33,413 nt of DNA, taken from assembly GCA_009731375.1 (NCBI GenBank), contig BJOX01000005.1, positions 288,463 to 321,875 on the forward strand, given 5' to 3'. Each line of letters starts with the position of its first letter. The first letter of the stretch is position 1. Under the pieces are notes generated by a model that saw only the letters and a program-made list of their open reading frames with translations, was not told where the DNA came from and ran no database searches. Of this stretch, positions 20,054 through 29,338 are shown one piece after another. The DNA comes from Paulinella micropora (lineage: Eukaryota > Cercozoa > Imbricatea > Euglyphida). The position numbers and the translations under genes are program-made.

Positions 20054-20616
20054 TCTTTTGATTTCTTTTTGCGATTAGGTAAGGAAATATTGGAATGATA
20101 TTCAGCAGCCTTAGTGTAGAACGGACGCTTCTCGTGAATATAGTAGCCCTTCAAAGCCCACCAAGATTTGAAAACCCTTATCACCCCGTCGTCTCCGAGT
20201 GCCACGTGATAAGTGTCTTCTTTCCCAGGGCTTGCCATCAAAACTCCTTCTTTGCAATCCGAAACATTATACTCAAACACTTTGTCAGGCTCGTCGTACT
20301 TGTTGGCAATCTTGACCAAAACTTTTTTCTCTTCCCAATACTTTACAGCTTCATCCTCCTTCACCTTTGCTCCCCCCACCTTATCGAAAGGACTCACATT
20401 TTTTGCTTTACGCTCAACCTCGGCCTGAGCAACAGGGTCTTCGTGAGACGGATGCTTGGCGTCAGGGGTGGTTGGAACTTCGGCAGGAACTTCGGCAGGA
20501 ACTTCGGCAGGAACTTCGGCAGGAACCTCAGCAACAACCTCGGCAACAACCTCAGTTGTCTCCTCAGTATGTTCCTCAGCAGTCGGTTTGGAAGGAGACT
20601 TCTTCTTTGGCGGCAT
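19810..20616 (-). CDS. AEVP-repeat protein of unknown function
   Basis: ATG at 20616 (MPPKKKSPSKPTAEE); an upstream extension to 20820 in the same frame looks non-coding. Residues 1-60 are basic, then acidic, with about five tandem AEVP units (a 12-bp DNA repeat, about 20476-20530). Residues about 70-165 form a compact domain with VKYWEEKKVLVKIANKY, then YHVALGDDGVIRVFKSWWALKGYYI, looking like a real small beta/alpha fold. After about residue 185 the frame runs antisense to the integrase end, where sequence becomes Ser/Phe-rich and is probably not original. The true stop may lie near 20054. No family recognised. Confidence 0.55.
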   Translation of the reverse strand: MPPKKKSPSKPTAEEHTEETTEVVAEVVAEVPAEVPAEVPAEVPAEVPTTPDAKHPSHEDPVAQAEVERKAKNVSPFDKVGGAKVKEDEAVKYWEEKKVLVKIANKYDEPDKVFEYNVSDCKEGVLMASPGKEDTYHVALGDDGVIRVFKSWWALKGYYIHEKRPFYTKAAEYHSNISLPNRKKKSKDYKSIISFFFLCREEVLMLAESISSLLSKCFVCFSLVSCFSSLLISFSSGSSVASVFNKCLGGTTSSFVNTIRYPLRALTV

Positions 20617-20826
20617 TGTACCTGCCCCACACCAAAAAGCACAAAAAAATGTGTGGGCAGTGCCTTGAAGCAGTTTTTTTTTTGTTTTCGTAAATAAATA
20701 ATTTCGTAAATAAAATAATTTTTTTTGTAGCCTAGTAATAAGTGTGCTTTTATGTTGTTGTGAAATGTGTGTCATGTTCATTGATGAGAAATGGGCAGGT
20801 AGGCAGACAGCACAGATCACACAACC

Positions 20827-21306
20827 CTACCTTACTCCTTCAATATACAATTTATACTTGACAATAACTTCCTCAAATGTTTTTCCGCCACCAATCAAAT
20901 TTCTTGCGTAATTTTCCTCTTGACGGGACATTGGAAATTTATTTTTTTCTAACCATCTTTCAAAAAATGCTATTTCTTTTTTGGTCTCTTTTTCCTTTCT
21001 AATTCTCTGCCTTTTAACTTTCCTCTCCTCTTCAATTCGTCTTTTGTCTTCTTTCAGTTCCTCATCTCTCTGATTAACTGCTTCCAGTCTTGATTCGACA
21101 TCGTTAAGTTCTCGTTTCAATAATCTTATTTTTTTGGACAAGTTTTTTTTCTTAGTTTCCAAAAATATTTTGTCCTTTTTTGTCGTCTTACTTGTCTTGT
21201 CAGAATAATAATCAATCCAATTATTTTCTTCTCTTTCTATTTCTAACTCACTTTCGCTAGAAATTTCATTATCCTCTTTGGTTTCATCATCAACAAAGTT
21301 GCTCAT
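20827..21306 (-). CDS. Coiled-coil protein of unknown function
   Basis: 159 aa from the ATG at 21306 (MSNFVDDETKEDNE). The frame is open further upstream, but that part (rich in Phe and Cys) is unlike the rest. Residues about 10-40 are acidic. Residues about 45-125 are a long Lys/Glu/Arg coiled coil. Residues 126-159 form a compact C-terminal region (FERWLEKNKFPMSRQEENYARNLIGGGKTFEEV). It may be a structural or replication accessory protein. It lies between the AEVP-repeat gene and the polymerase on the same strand. A pair of TTGCGCAA palindromes lies 70-100 bases upstream. Confidence 0.6.
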   Translation of the reverse strand: MSNFVDDETKEDNEISSESELEIEREENNWIDYYSDKTSKTTKKDKIFLETKKKNLSKKIRLLKRELNDVESRLEAVNQRDEELKEDKRRIEEERKVKRQRIRKEKETKKEIAFFERWLEKNKFPMSRQEENYARNLIGGGKTFEEVIVKYKLYIEGVR

Positions 21307-21375
21307 CTCTTCAAGAAGAACTGCGAGACAGAAAAATGGTCGGGGATCCAAGAATTCTTTGGTTCTCAGATCACT

Positions 21376-21409
21376 TTGCGCAAAAAAACCATGTGATAAC
21401 ATTGCGCAA
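21376..21409 (-). promoter_or_regulatory. Paired TTGCGCAA palindromes
   Basis: Two copies of the 8-bp palindrome TTGCGCAA at 21376-21383 and 21402-21409, 26 bp apart and each followed by an A run on the plus strand, in the upstream region of the coiled-coil gene. The spacing is about two and a half helical turns. A regulator binding site is possible. Confidence 0.3.
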
Positions 21410-21633
21410 GGAAAAAAACGAAACCGAAGCAAGCAGAACACAAAAAATTTATTTTTCATCCTTCTCGTGGCATGGTGATGGGTGGTGTAATTAGTAAGTT
21501 GGTGGTGTTGTCCATCATTGTCGGCGGTTTAACTCCCACTGCTTACTTTTGAACCATTTGTGACCACCTTTTTTATTTTTTTCTCTTTTTTTTTTGTAAA
21601 TTCCTTTTTTCTGATATTTTGTTCTGGCGTTGC

Positions 21634-21683
21634 CATCACAAAACATCGGTTTTTTTTTTTGCTTTAATGTCATTCGATGTTTT
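21634..21683 (-). terminator. 3' hairpin element downstream of the polymerase
   Basis: CATCACAAAACATCG at 21634-21648 is followed by a long T run. CGATGTTTT at 21675-21683 pairs with AAAACATCG at 21640-21648. It shares an exact 15-mer and the same architecture with 11109-11161, and lies 33 bases past the polymerase stop. Confidence 0.55.
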
Positions 21684-21715
21684 ATGAAGGCCCAAAGGGC
21701 ATGAATAAAATATCA

Positions 21716-24700
21716 TTAGTATCCGTATGGTAATGTCGTGATCTGGTTTTCTTTTAGAGGTTGAATTACTCTTTTAGTGTAAGTAAATGAAAATATCTTT
21801 TGTAAATGCTCTGACGTAATTGTTTTTGTCTTTTTGTTTCTTGTTATTTTGCTGTTGGTGTGTATGATTACATTTCCAGCCTCTGCTACATTCTTTGCTA
21901 TACACTTTTCTCCTTTTGTTTCTAGTAGGTCTTCTAATTCTTCATATGCCTTTTTAGATAGTTCAGTGTCTTGTACTTTCAATCCATTGCTTATGATACT
22001 AAACATATTAACCAAGTTCAATTTTTTACAAGTCTCGTAATTCATTGAAAATCCTTTTAATTTCATTTTGGTTGTTCCATCATTTAGTATGTAGCCGTAT
22101 GATTTAGGTCCTGCTCCAATAAATGTGGTTATCTTTCTGCTTACCTTCGTCTTTTTGTCTATCAATTCGTCTGTCCATTGTCCCAATAAATCACCAGTCG
22201 GTATTGTTGTCTGTCCTTCTTTCTCATCTACGGAATAAATTACGCTGTCTGTGTCGTGATATAACACTCTATTACCTAATCTGTCCATCATATCATACAA
22301 TCTCATTTGCGCATGTGCTGTTGTAAATAGTGCTACACAGATATTTGTATTGTAGGGGTCAGATACTTTTTCAGGGTGTAGGTTGTAAGATAGTTCTAGG
22401 CATTCTTTGTTTATCATATTGATAGATACTTCATTTATCTTCTTGTCATTTAGTATTTTGAATAGTTCGGCTTCACTCCTTATGATTTTTGTTTGTGTCT
22501 TGTTGTTTTGTTGTCCAAATTTTCCCCATAGTGAGTTAAGACATAGTTTCGCTACTGCCCTTCTTCCTTCATTCTTTTCAATCTTGCTTTTGTCCAATTT
22601 GATTTTCATTTTTTCTTCATAGTCCTTAATGTAATTGTCTTTGTCTTCTTCAGTTATGACATTTGATGGATAGCCACTTGATTCCTGTTTCACTCTTAGA
22701 AAGGTCTTAATGTATTCTTTGAATAGTTCTGTTGTCTGTTCATTCCAATGCCATAACTCATAAGTTTTGATCAGTCTGTAGCCTTTTTGTATGGCTTTGT
22801 AAATAAGTGGTGTTGCCCATGTGCCTGTAAGTGTTCTCTCTTCGTCTGTGTGTTGGCATTTGTCTTGTAATCCTTCCTTTCCACATTTATTACATAGATA
22901 ATACATCATCTTTCCTCTATCTTGACATGGTAGAACAGGATGAATTAGTCCTCTAGGCGGAAGTATTTTTATTTTTGCTACACCAAATGCTGTTTTATTA
23001 TTCAACATATCATATGCCTCTTTTCCTCTTATTGCTTTGTGGTGTTTCACAGGATAGGGGTCATAGTACATAACAGTCGGATAGAGAGAGCACACATCTA
23101 TATACTTGGCATACTGATATTCACTCATAGATTTCCAGTATAGAGATAGAGCATTCGTCCTTCCACCAAACATAGCATGTCGTGGATTGATTGCTTCTTG
23201 CTCCATTAATGTCTCTTCTATTGCTCCTTCGAATTCTTCTTTTGTTCGTATCCTGTTCCATTGACACCCCCATATTGTTATTAATTGACTAACTTCCGGA
23301 TGTTGCTTGATTAAAGTTTCGCGTAGTTTAGTTTCTTTGTATAGTTGTCCAAATGTTTTATTCACAGACCTTTCTCTGTTTAGTTCATTTCCATTGAAAC
23401 ACTCAGGACACCCGTGCCAATAACAACCATGGAACTCATATGCAGTTTTTGTCTTTTCGTCATATCCGTCTAAGTAGGCTTTCACACCTTTGGGTAAGTT
23501 TAGTATTTTTTCTTTACCATTTAGACCATGTTGAATTTTGGCATTGTCCTTTTTTTCTCTGTATGCTAACCATTCCACACACATACGACTTGTTTTTGCT
23601 TTGTCTGTTCTGTTTGTTGGTATTACTGCTATGATGTCATCAGGCATGTAGTTTGCTTTGGATAGTGCCATACATGTAGAGACAATTGTAGTGTATTGAA
23701 ATGGATCAATACCAAACTCCATAAATTGTTTCCTAAACTCAATACACCCCCGTCTTAGTATATCTACATCACTATGACAATATTCAATCATTTCTTTATT
23801 GAAATCAAATACTTTGTCTTTTTGCTCCTCATACCATTTTATGAAATCATCTCTTTTATTCTTTGAGAATGAGTTATATCCGTAATTATCCATGTCTGGT
23901 ATTTTGCCTATGTATGTTTGATTGTCTGTTTTGTTAAAGAAGTGAGGAAAGTATCCTTTCTTCAATTCAGTAAGTCCAAACGTGTCAGGAAAGTCAGATA
24001 GAGGCATAGTTAGAAATGATAAACTATCTATAAATCTAATCTGTTCTTTCCCATTACCAATAGACATCATCATTATTTTACCACCTTCATATATCACAAA
24101 TGGAGTTATGCCTTTTTCAATCAACCATTTCAATACAAATTGACAATCATATCGCCGTGCATTATGTGCTATGAATGTATAACCCTTATGTTTTACACCC
24201 AACGCCCACTCACAGAATTGTTCAATGTCTTTATGTATGATTGGTGTGATGTCGGATGGGGTTTCACCCCCACCTTGTTCGTCAAGGGTTTGGAAAGGGG
24301 CGGGGCCCCTTCCATCGAAATATTGACTTTCAGAATGATTGATAATATGTGTTCCTGTCTCTTGATTTGCTTCAAAATCAAAGAATACATATTTGGTTGA
24401 TGGTTCATGTATAACTTTTTTCTTTAACTCACATTGGTGCGATAGAGGTTGTAGTTCTTTGCAGTTCCTACATTTTTCATATCCACATTTATGTTCTCCT
24501 TTGTAAGTCTTAGCACAAGTGATATATTTTTTCTTTGTGTCACATAACTTATTTTGTTTATGATTATTGAAACATTCATTATTAGGAAACTTTCTATTAC
24601 ACTCATTGCACGTTTTCCATTTCGAAATCTTATCATATCCTTTACATCCTTCTGTTTGACATATATTACATTTGAATTCACATGCGTGATTTTGTTCGTA

Positions 24701-24850
24701 TCCCTTCATACATTTCTCGCAAAAGTTTTGCTTTGAGAATAATGCTTTCATACTTGTTATGGTGTCGTAATGGTTCATGGTTTTTAGTATGTATATGTTC
24801 TTTTTGTCCTTCATCTCAGTCTTATAGATAATTTTGTTTGGAAATTTCAC
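21716..24850 (-). CDS. polB: Protein-primed family B DNA polymerase (main intact frame)
   Basis: 1044 codons; the first start is GTG and the phase is open to 24904, so this is the body of a longer protein. Residues 44-140 hold a Cys/His-rich zinc region typical of Polinton polymerases. The 3'-5' exonuclease motifs are FFDFEA (Exo I, 156-161), AHNARRYD (Exo II, about 228-235) and YCHSDVD (Exo III, 357-363). Polymerase motifs are DVCSLYP (A, 585-591), KLCLNSLWGKFG (B, 768-779) and YHDTDS (C, 864-869). The long spacing between A and B leaves room for the TPR2 insertion of protein-primed enzymes. All catalytic residues are present. Residues 453-485 carry the YLDGYDEKT...EFHGCYWHGCPEC segment common in Polinton polymerases. 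A shared 3' hairpin follows the gene. Confidence 0.9.
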   Translation of the reverse strand: MKFPNKIIYKTEMKDKKNIYILKTMNHYDTITSMKALFSKQNFCEKCMKGYEQNHACEFKCNICQTEGCKGYDKISKWKTCNECNRKFPNNECFNNHKQNKLCDTKKKYITCAKTYKGEHKCGYEKCRNCKELQPLSHQCELKKKVIHEPSTKYVFFDFEANQETGTHIINHSESQYFDGRGPAPFQTLDEQGGGETPSDITPIIHKDIEQFCEWALGVKHKGYTFIAHNARRYDCQFVLKWLIEKGITPFVIYEGGKIMMMSIGNGKEQIRFIDSLSFLTMPLSDFPDTFGLTELKKGYFPHFFNKTDNQTYIGKIPDMDNYGYNSFSKNKRDDFIKWYEEQKDKVFDFNKEMIEYCHSDVDILRRGCIEFRKQFMEFGIDPFQYTTIVSTCMALSKANYMPDDIIAVIPTNRTDKAKTSRMCVEWLAYREKKDNAKIQHGLNGKEKILNLPKGVKAYLDGYDEKTKTAYEFHGCYWHGCPECFNGNELNRERSVNKTFGQLYKETKLRETLIKQHPEVSQLITIWGCQWNRIRTKEEFEGAIEETLMEQEAINPRHAMFGGRTNALSLYWKSMSEYQYAKYIDVCSLYPTVMYYDPYPVKHHKAIRGKEAYDMLNNKTAFGVAKIKILPPRGLIHPVLPCQDRGKMMYYLCNKCGKEGLQDKCQHTDEERTLTGTWATPLIYKAIQKGYRLIKTYELWHWNEQTTELFKEYIKTFLRVKQESSGYPSNVITEEDKDNYIKDYEEKMKIKLDKSKIEKNEGRRAVAKLCLNSLWGKFGQQNNKTQTKIIRSEAELFKILNDKKINEVSINMINKECLELSYNLHPEKVSDPYNTNICVALFTTAHAQMRLYDMMDRLGNRVLYHDTDSVIYSVDEKEGQTTIPTGDLLGQWTDELIDKKTKVSRKITTFIGAGPKSYGYILNDGTTKMKLKGFSMNYETCKKLNLVNMFSIISNGLKVQDTELSKKAYEELEDLLETKGEKCIAKNVAEAGNVIIHTNSKITRNKKTKTITSEHLQKIFSFTYTKRVIQPLKENQITTLPYGY

Positions 24851-25714
24851 AATAACAATGTTGTAGCCTATGTTCTTAGCAAACTCACTAATTTCAGAAA
24901 GCCCTCACAAATCTTTCATGACACCAGCCTCCTCGTGCAGTTTGTTTGCTAGTTCATCTTGAATTCTGCGTCTGTCCTTGATTTGTGAATACTTTGGATG
25001 CTTTTCTATCTTTGCTTTTGCTACAACTATTGCCCTTGCCAAACATATGTTGTCTTCATTTCTTATTGTTATTATACCTTTCTTTTTATACAAGTCTGTT
25101 TCAGTTATTGCTTTCAATCTTGCTCATCCTTCAGGCATTCTCACACCCACAAAATTGAAATCAATCAATTCCATAGTTGCTCCTTCCTCGTCCATATAGT
25201 TTTTGTCGTTTGATTGTAGTATAGTTTCTAATCTAGTCAGTATATCTTCTAAATTGAAATCTTTTACTTTTATTAATGTGTCTTTTGTTTGAACATTCCA
25301 CGAAGCAGTAATAGCACTAATCAGTATTTATATTAAGTCGTTGTCCTTGTAAAGTGTTTTAAAATCCTCTAGTATAGAACCAAACTAATGATACCCTCAA
25401 GAGGAAACTTTTTCACTTTTTGCGTCATTGATTTACTTAACTTAATTGTATATACAGATTGCCCCACAGGCAGTTTGTGTTCAGTGTCTTTTCTTATTAG
25501 TTTATATCCATTGAACTCAACCACTTGTGGCTCGCTTTGTTTTCGTTCTCTTATTTTTTTGCTCTGGTTGATGATAAAACCTTTCAGGGTCAGATAGTGT
25601 TCCCCTTGTCGTTGTTATGTCATAAAACCTAGTTCCGTTCGGCTTTTTAACATATAACTTATTTGCTTTATCTGATATGTTATTTTTGCTTCCGCCAACT
25701 TGTCCAAGTTCCAT
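24851..25714 (-). pseudogene. polB: Polymerase N-terminal region, multiply interrupted
   Basis: The polymerase reading continues upstream: sequence just after the TGA stop at 24905-24907 leads in phase into the main frame. The 70-codon frame before it (KGIITIRNEDNICLARAIVVAKA) matches the conserved N-terminal motif of Polinton polymerases. Further in-frame stops lie at 25124-25126 (TGA) and 25328-25330 (TAA). Two compensating frameshifts bracket a segment at about 25555-25370; the first coincides with the T7 run at 25554-25560. The probable original start is the ATG at 25714, giving about 1,330 codons, a normal length. TGA serves as a plain stop elsewhere in the element, so recoding is unlikely. 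If real, the lesions would silence the full-length enzyme. Confidence 0.75.
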
Positions 25715-25893
25715 GTGTGTCAGCCATAGTCGATGGTGTTCGCCATATATTGATTGGAATATATTTTTCCAAAAATATTTTTATTTTATATATAAAAATA
25801 TATATATATAAAATATTATCTTATTTTTAATATGAAATTCAATTTTTTTTCAGGTCTCAATTTTCCCCGACGATATTCTTGAGTCTAATAAGG

Positions 25894-26073
25894 TCAGCCT
25901 TGGTTTTTTTCTCTTTTCTCTTTTGATTTTCTCAGTATGTCTGCCTTGTTTTTTTGATAATATTCTTTTGCTCTCATAAGTGCTTTCTCTTTATTTCTTC
26001 TTTGATAATCTCTCATACGTTCAGTGTGTTTTGCCATTGCATCCTCCGCAGTATATGTTGGTTTTCTACCCAT
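25894..26073 (-). CDS. Small basic 59-aa protein next to the right TIR
   Basis: ATG at 26073, TGA at 25894-25896. It begins MGRKPTYTAEDAM and continues as a Lys/Arg/Glu-rich helix (HTERMRDYQRRNKEKALM, then YYQKNKADILRK). Short proteins with 'YYxKNKxxIL' helices occur in large DNA viruses, but I cannot name a family. The codons look consistent and the start is preceded directly by TATATAA. It lies 35 bases inside the right TIR and is the first gene from that end, mirroring the small gene at the left end. Could be DNA-binding or a terminal-protein-like factor; both are guesses. Confidence 0.5.
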   Translation of the reverse strand: MGRKPTYTAEDAMAKHTERMRDYQRRNKEKALMRAKEYYQKNKADILRKSKEKREKNQG

Positions 26074-26107
26074 TTATATACAATATATTTTTATTATATT
26101 AAATGGA

Positions 26108-26424
26108 AATTAATCAAACTCGCAATAGGAGAGGACTTTCATTTTTTGAAAAAAAGATAACTAAGTCTAGCACAGCAGTAAAAACTAAGAGACAGGTTTT
26201 GATGTCTCTTCGTGTTGATTTGGCAAAAGATAGATGAGTTATCTTTTTTTTTTAGAGTTTGAGAGAAATTCAAACATGGACTATTTATTGATTAAGAATG
26301 TTTGTATTGAATTTGGATGAAATTATGTATATTTTTATTGAAATTAATAGTAAGACGAATTTATATGAAAATAACCTTATTTTATATAAAAAGATAAGTG
26401 TGCTATAGTAATACCTATAGTAGT
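26108..26424 (-). repeat. Right terminal inverted repeat
   Basis: Reverse complement of 9892-10206 with about seven substitutions and a 2-bp A-run difference. Ends ...CCTATAGTAGT at the host junction. Confidence 0.93.
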
Positions 26425-26430
26425 GTGCTG
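26425..26430. repeat. Target site duplication GTGCTG, right copy
   Basis: Identical to 9886-9891. It abuts the outer end of the right TIR. Confidence 0.85.
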
Positions 26431-27120
26431 ATATCAGGGCTCGTGCTAGCTTGTAGGCATGAGTGGAGCTGTTTCTCGTCACTGGTTCCGAATGTAGCAT
26501 GGCGCTCTCCACATTAAATTTCCGTTGCCTATATATAGCTAGTTCCGTACGCGTGCAACGTTAACTTTTGCTAGCGCTCACTGAGAACTTATGGAATTTT
26601 CCTGTCAAACTTTCCACAATTAATGTGACAAAGCAGTGGTACAGTTGAGGTACTCTTACCACCATCTGTGTTATGAGATCTCAAGTTATTTTTATGCCCC
26701 TAGATCAACATCAGTCAAACCTTTTTCCCCCTAACCAAAGCTTCCGCGAAACCTGTTTAATTCTCGCTGGGCAAAGTGAGTGACAATCCTGCTCGGGCCG
26801 GGTCCAAAATATAAAACTGTCTGGTTTTTACGGCCTGAAGTGCGGCCTAAAGCCCGTGGTCATCAGCAAATACCATCTCCGTAGTTCAGACGAAAGAACA
26901 GGTTCGCTGATCCAGTACCCTCGTAGAATTTTAGCCATGCACCAAAGTACCCAACCATTGCTTTTCCCTGGGCTTTTGCATAAATACAATCCGTAGCTTA
27001 CATCCGTTCCCGCAACACGCGTAGATGCTGTTGCAATGCTGAGTGAACGTGCGTGCATGAATGTTGTTAAGAGTAGAAACATCAATTATAAGCATATGTG
27101 ACTCACTAAGCTTCACTATG
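26431..27120. other. Unique host DNA without a supportable gene
   Basis: About 690 bases of unique sequence of mixed composition. An 85-codon minus frame (26828-27085) runs into the microsatellite edge and has no recognisable features. This region and the DNA left of 9886 were contiguous before the element inserted. Confidence 0.5.
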
Positions 27121-27129
27121 AGATCTACT

Positions 27130-27161
27130 ATGTATGTATGTATGTATGTATGTGTATGTAC

Positions 27162-27192
<31 letters not shown>

Positions 27193-27450
27193 CATATGTA
27201 TGTATGTATGTATGTATGTACATTGTACATACATACATAGTTACATACATACATACATACATACATACACACATACATACATACATACACACATAGATAC
27301 ATACATACGTACAGACATACATACATACACATACATACATACATACAATGTACATACATACATACATACATACATATGTATGTATGTATGTACATACATA
27401 CATACATACACACATACATACATAAATACATACATACATACATACATACA

Positions 27451-27481
<31 letters not shown>

Positions 27482-27812
27482 GTACATACATACATACATA
27501 CATAAATACATACATACATACACACACACATACATACATACATACATACATACATACATACAAACATACATACATACATACATACATACATATGTATCAC
27601 GCATGTATTACATATGTATTACATATGTATGTATGTATGTATTTATGTATGTATTACATATGTATTACATGTGTATGTATGTATGTATGTATGTAATGTA
27701 TGTAATGTATGTAATATATGTAATGTATGTAATATATGTAATGTATGTAATGCATGTAATGTATGTAATGTATGTACTATGTATCTATGTATGTATGTAT
27801 GTATATGTATGC

Positions 27813-27852
<40 letters not shown>

Positions 27853-28084
27853 TGTATGTAATGTATGTATGTAATGTATGTATGTAATGTATGTATGTAA
27901 TGTATGTATGTAATGTATGTATGTAATGTATGTATGTATTGTATGTATGTATGTATGTATGTATGTATACATACATACATACATACATACATACATAAAT
28001 ACATTACATACATTACATACATTACGTACATTACATATATTACATATATATTACATACATTACATACATACATACATACATACA

Positions 28085-28115
<31 letters not shown>

Positions 28116-28296
28116 CATACATACATACATACATACATTATATGTATGTACATATGTATGTATGTATGTATGTATATATGTATGTAATGTATGTAATGTA
28201 TGCAATGTATGCAATGTATGTAATGTATGCAATGTATGTAATGTATGCAATGTATGTAATGTATGTAATGTATGTAATGTATGTATGTATGTTATG

Positions 28297-28327
<31 letters not shown>

Positions 28328-28450
28328 TGTATGTAATGTATGTAATGTATGTAATGTATGTTATGTATGTTATGTATGTATGTAATGTATGCAATGTATG
28401 CAATGTATGTAATGTATGTAATGTATGTAATGTATGTAATGTATGTTATG

Positions 28451-28481
<31 letters not shown>

Positions 28482-28602
28482 TGTAATGTATGTAATGTAT
28501 GTAATGTATGTAATGTATGTTATGTATGTTATGTATGTATGTATGTATGTATGTATGTATGTATGTATGTATGTATGTATTGTATGTATGTATGTATGTA
28601 TG

Positions 28603-28634
<32 letters not shown>

Positions 28635-29306
28635 GGCATGTATGCATGGCGCATGCATGCATGTATGTAGGCATGTATGCATGGCGCATGCATGCATGTA
28701 TGCATGGCATGCATGTATGCGTGCATGCATCCGTGCATGCATGCATGTACGTACGTACGTACGTACGTACGTAGTACGTACGTACGTATGTATGTATGTA
28801 TGTATGTATGCATGTATGTATGTATGTATGTATGTATGTATGTATATATGTAAGTATGTATGTATGTGTATGTATGTATGTATGTATGTATGCATGCATG
28901 TATGTATGTATGTATGTATGTATGTATGTATGTATGTAGTATGTATGTATGTATGTATGTATGTATGTATGTATGTATGTATGGATGCATGCATGCATGC
29001 ATGCATGTTTGTATGTATGTATGTATGTATGCATGTATGTATGTATGCATGTATGCATGTATGCATGTATGTATGTATGTATGTATGTATGTAATGTATG
29101 TAATGTATGTATGTATGTATGTATGTATGTATGTATGTGTATGTATGTATGTGTATGTGTATGCATGTATGTATGCGTGTATGTATGCATGTCATGTATG
29201 TATGTAATGTATGTATGTATGTATGTATGTATGTATGTTTGTATGTGTGAAATTATGCATTGATTTATGGTATGTATGTATGTATGTATGTATGTATGTA
29301 TATATG

Positions 29307-29338
<32 letters not shown>

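Larger units (their letters stand above)
9892..26424. mobile_element. Integrated Polinton-like virus (16.5 kb provirus)
   Basis: Bounded by inverted terminal repeats and a 6-bp target duplication. The content is diagnostic: double-jelly-roll major capsid protein, retrovirus-type integrase, protein-primed family B DNA polymerase and long virion fibre proteins. Its AT-rich composition differs from the more GC-rich retroelement DNA to its left. Genes lie on both strands in compact blocks: plus at the left end and at 18612-20053, minus elsewhere. No packaging ATPase (no P-loop GxxxxGK[ST] seen), Ulp1/adenain-type protease or penton homologue was recognised, so the copy may be incomplete or use very divergent versions. 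It might also be called a Maverick. Size and capsid type favour the Polinton-like virus assemblage. Confidence 0.92.

Noticed and set aside
20617-20820. N-terminal extension of the AEVP-repeat protein to 20820
   Set aside because: The extension is AT-rich, Leu/Phe/Lys-biased and unlike the body; MPPKKK at 20616 is a more natural start.
24905-25126. In-frame TGA codons as evidence for a recoded genetic code (TGA as Trp or Cys)
   Set aside because: TGA ends the gene at 11101 at a natural domain end, Trp codons in the capsid are all TGG, and other lesions (TAA, frameshifts) occur in the same stretch.
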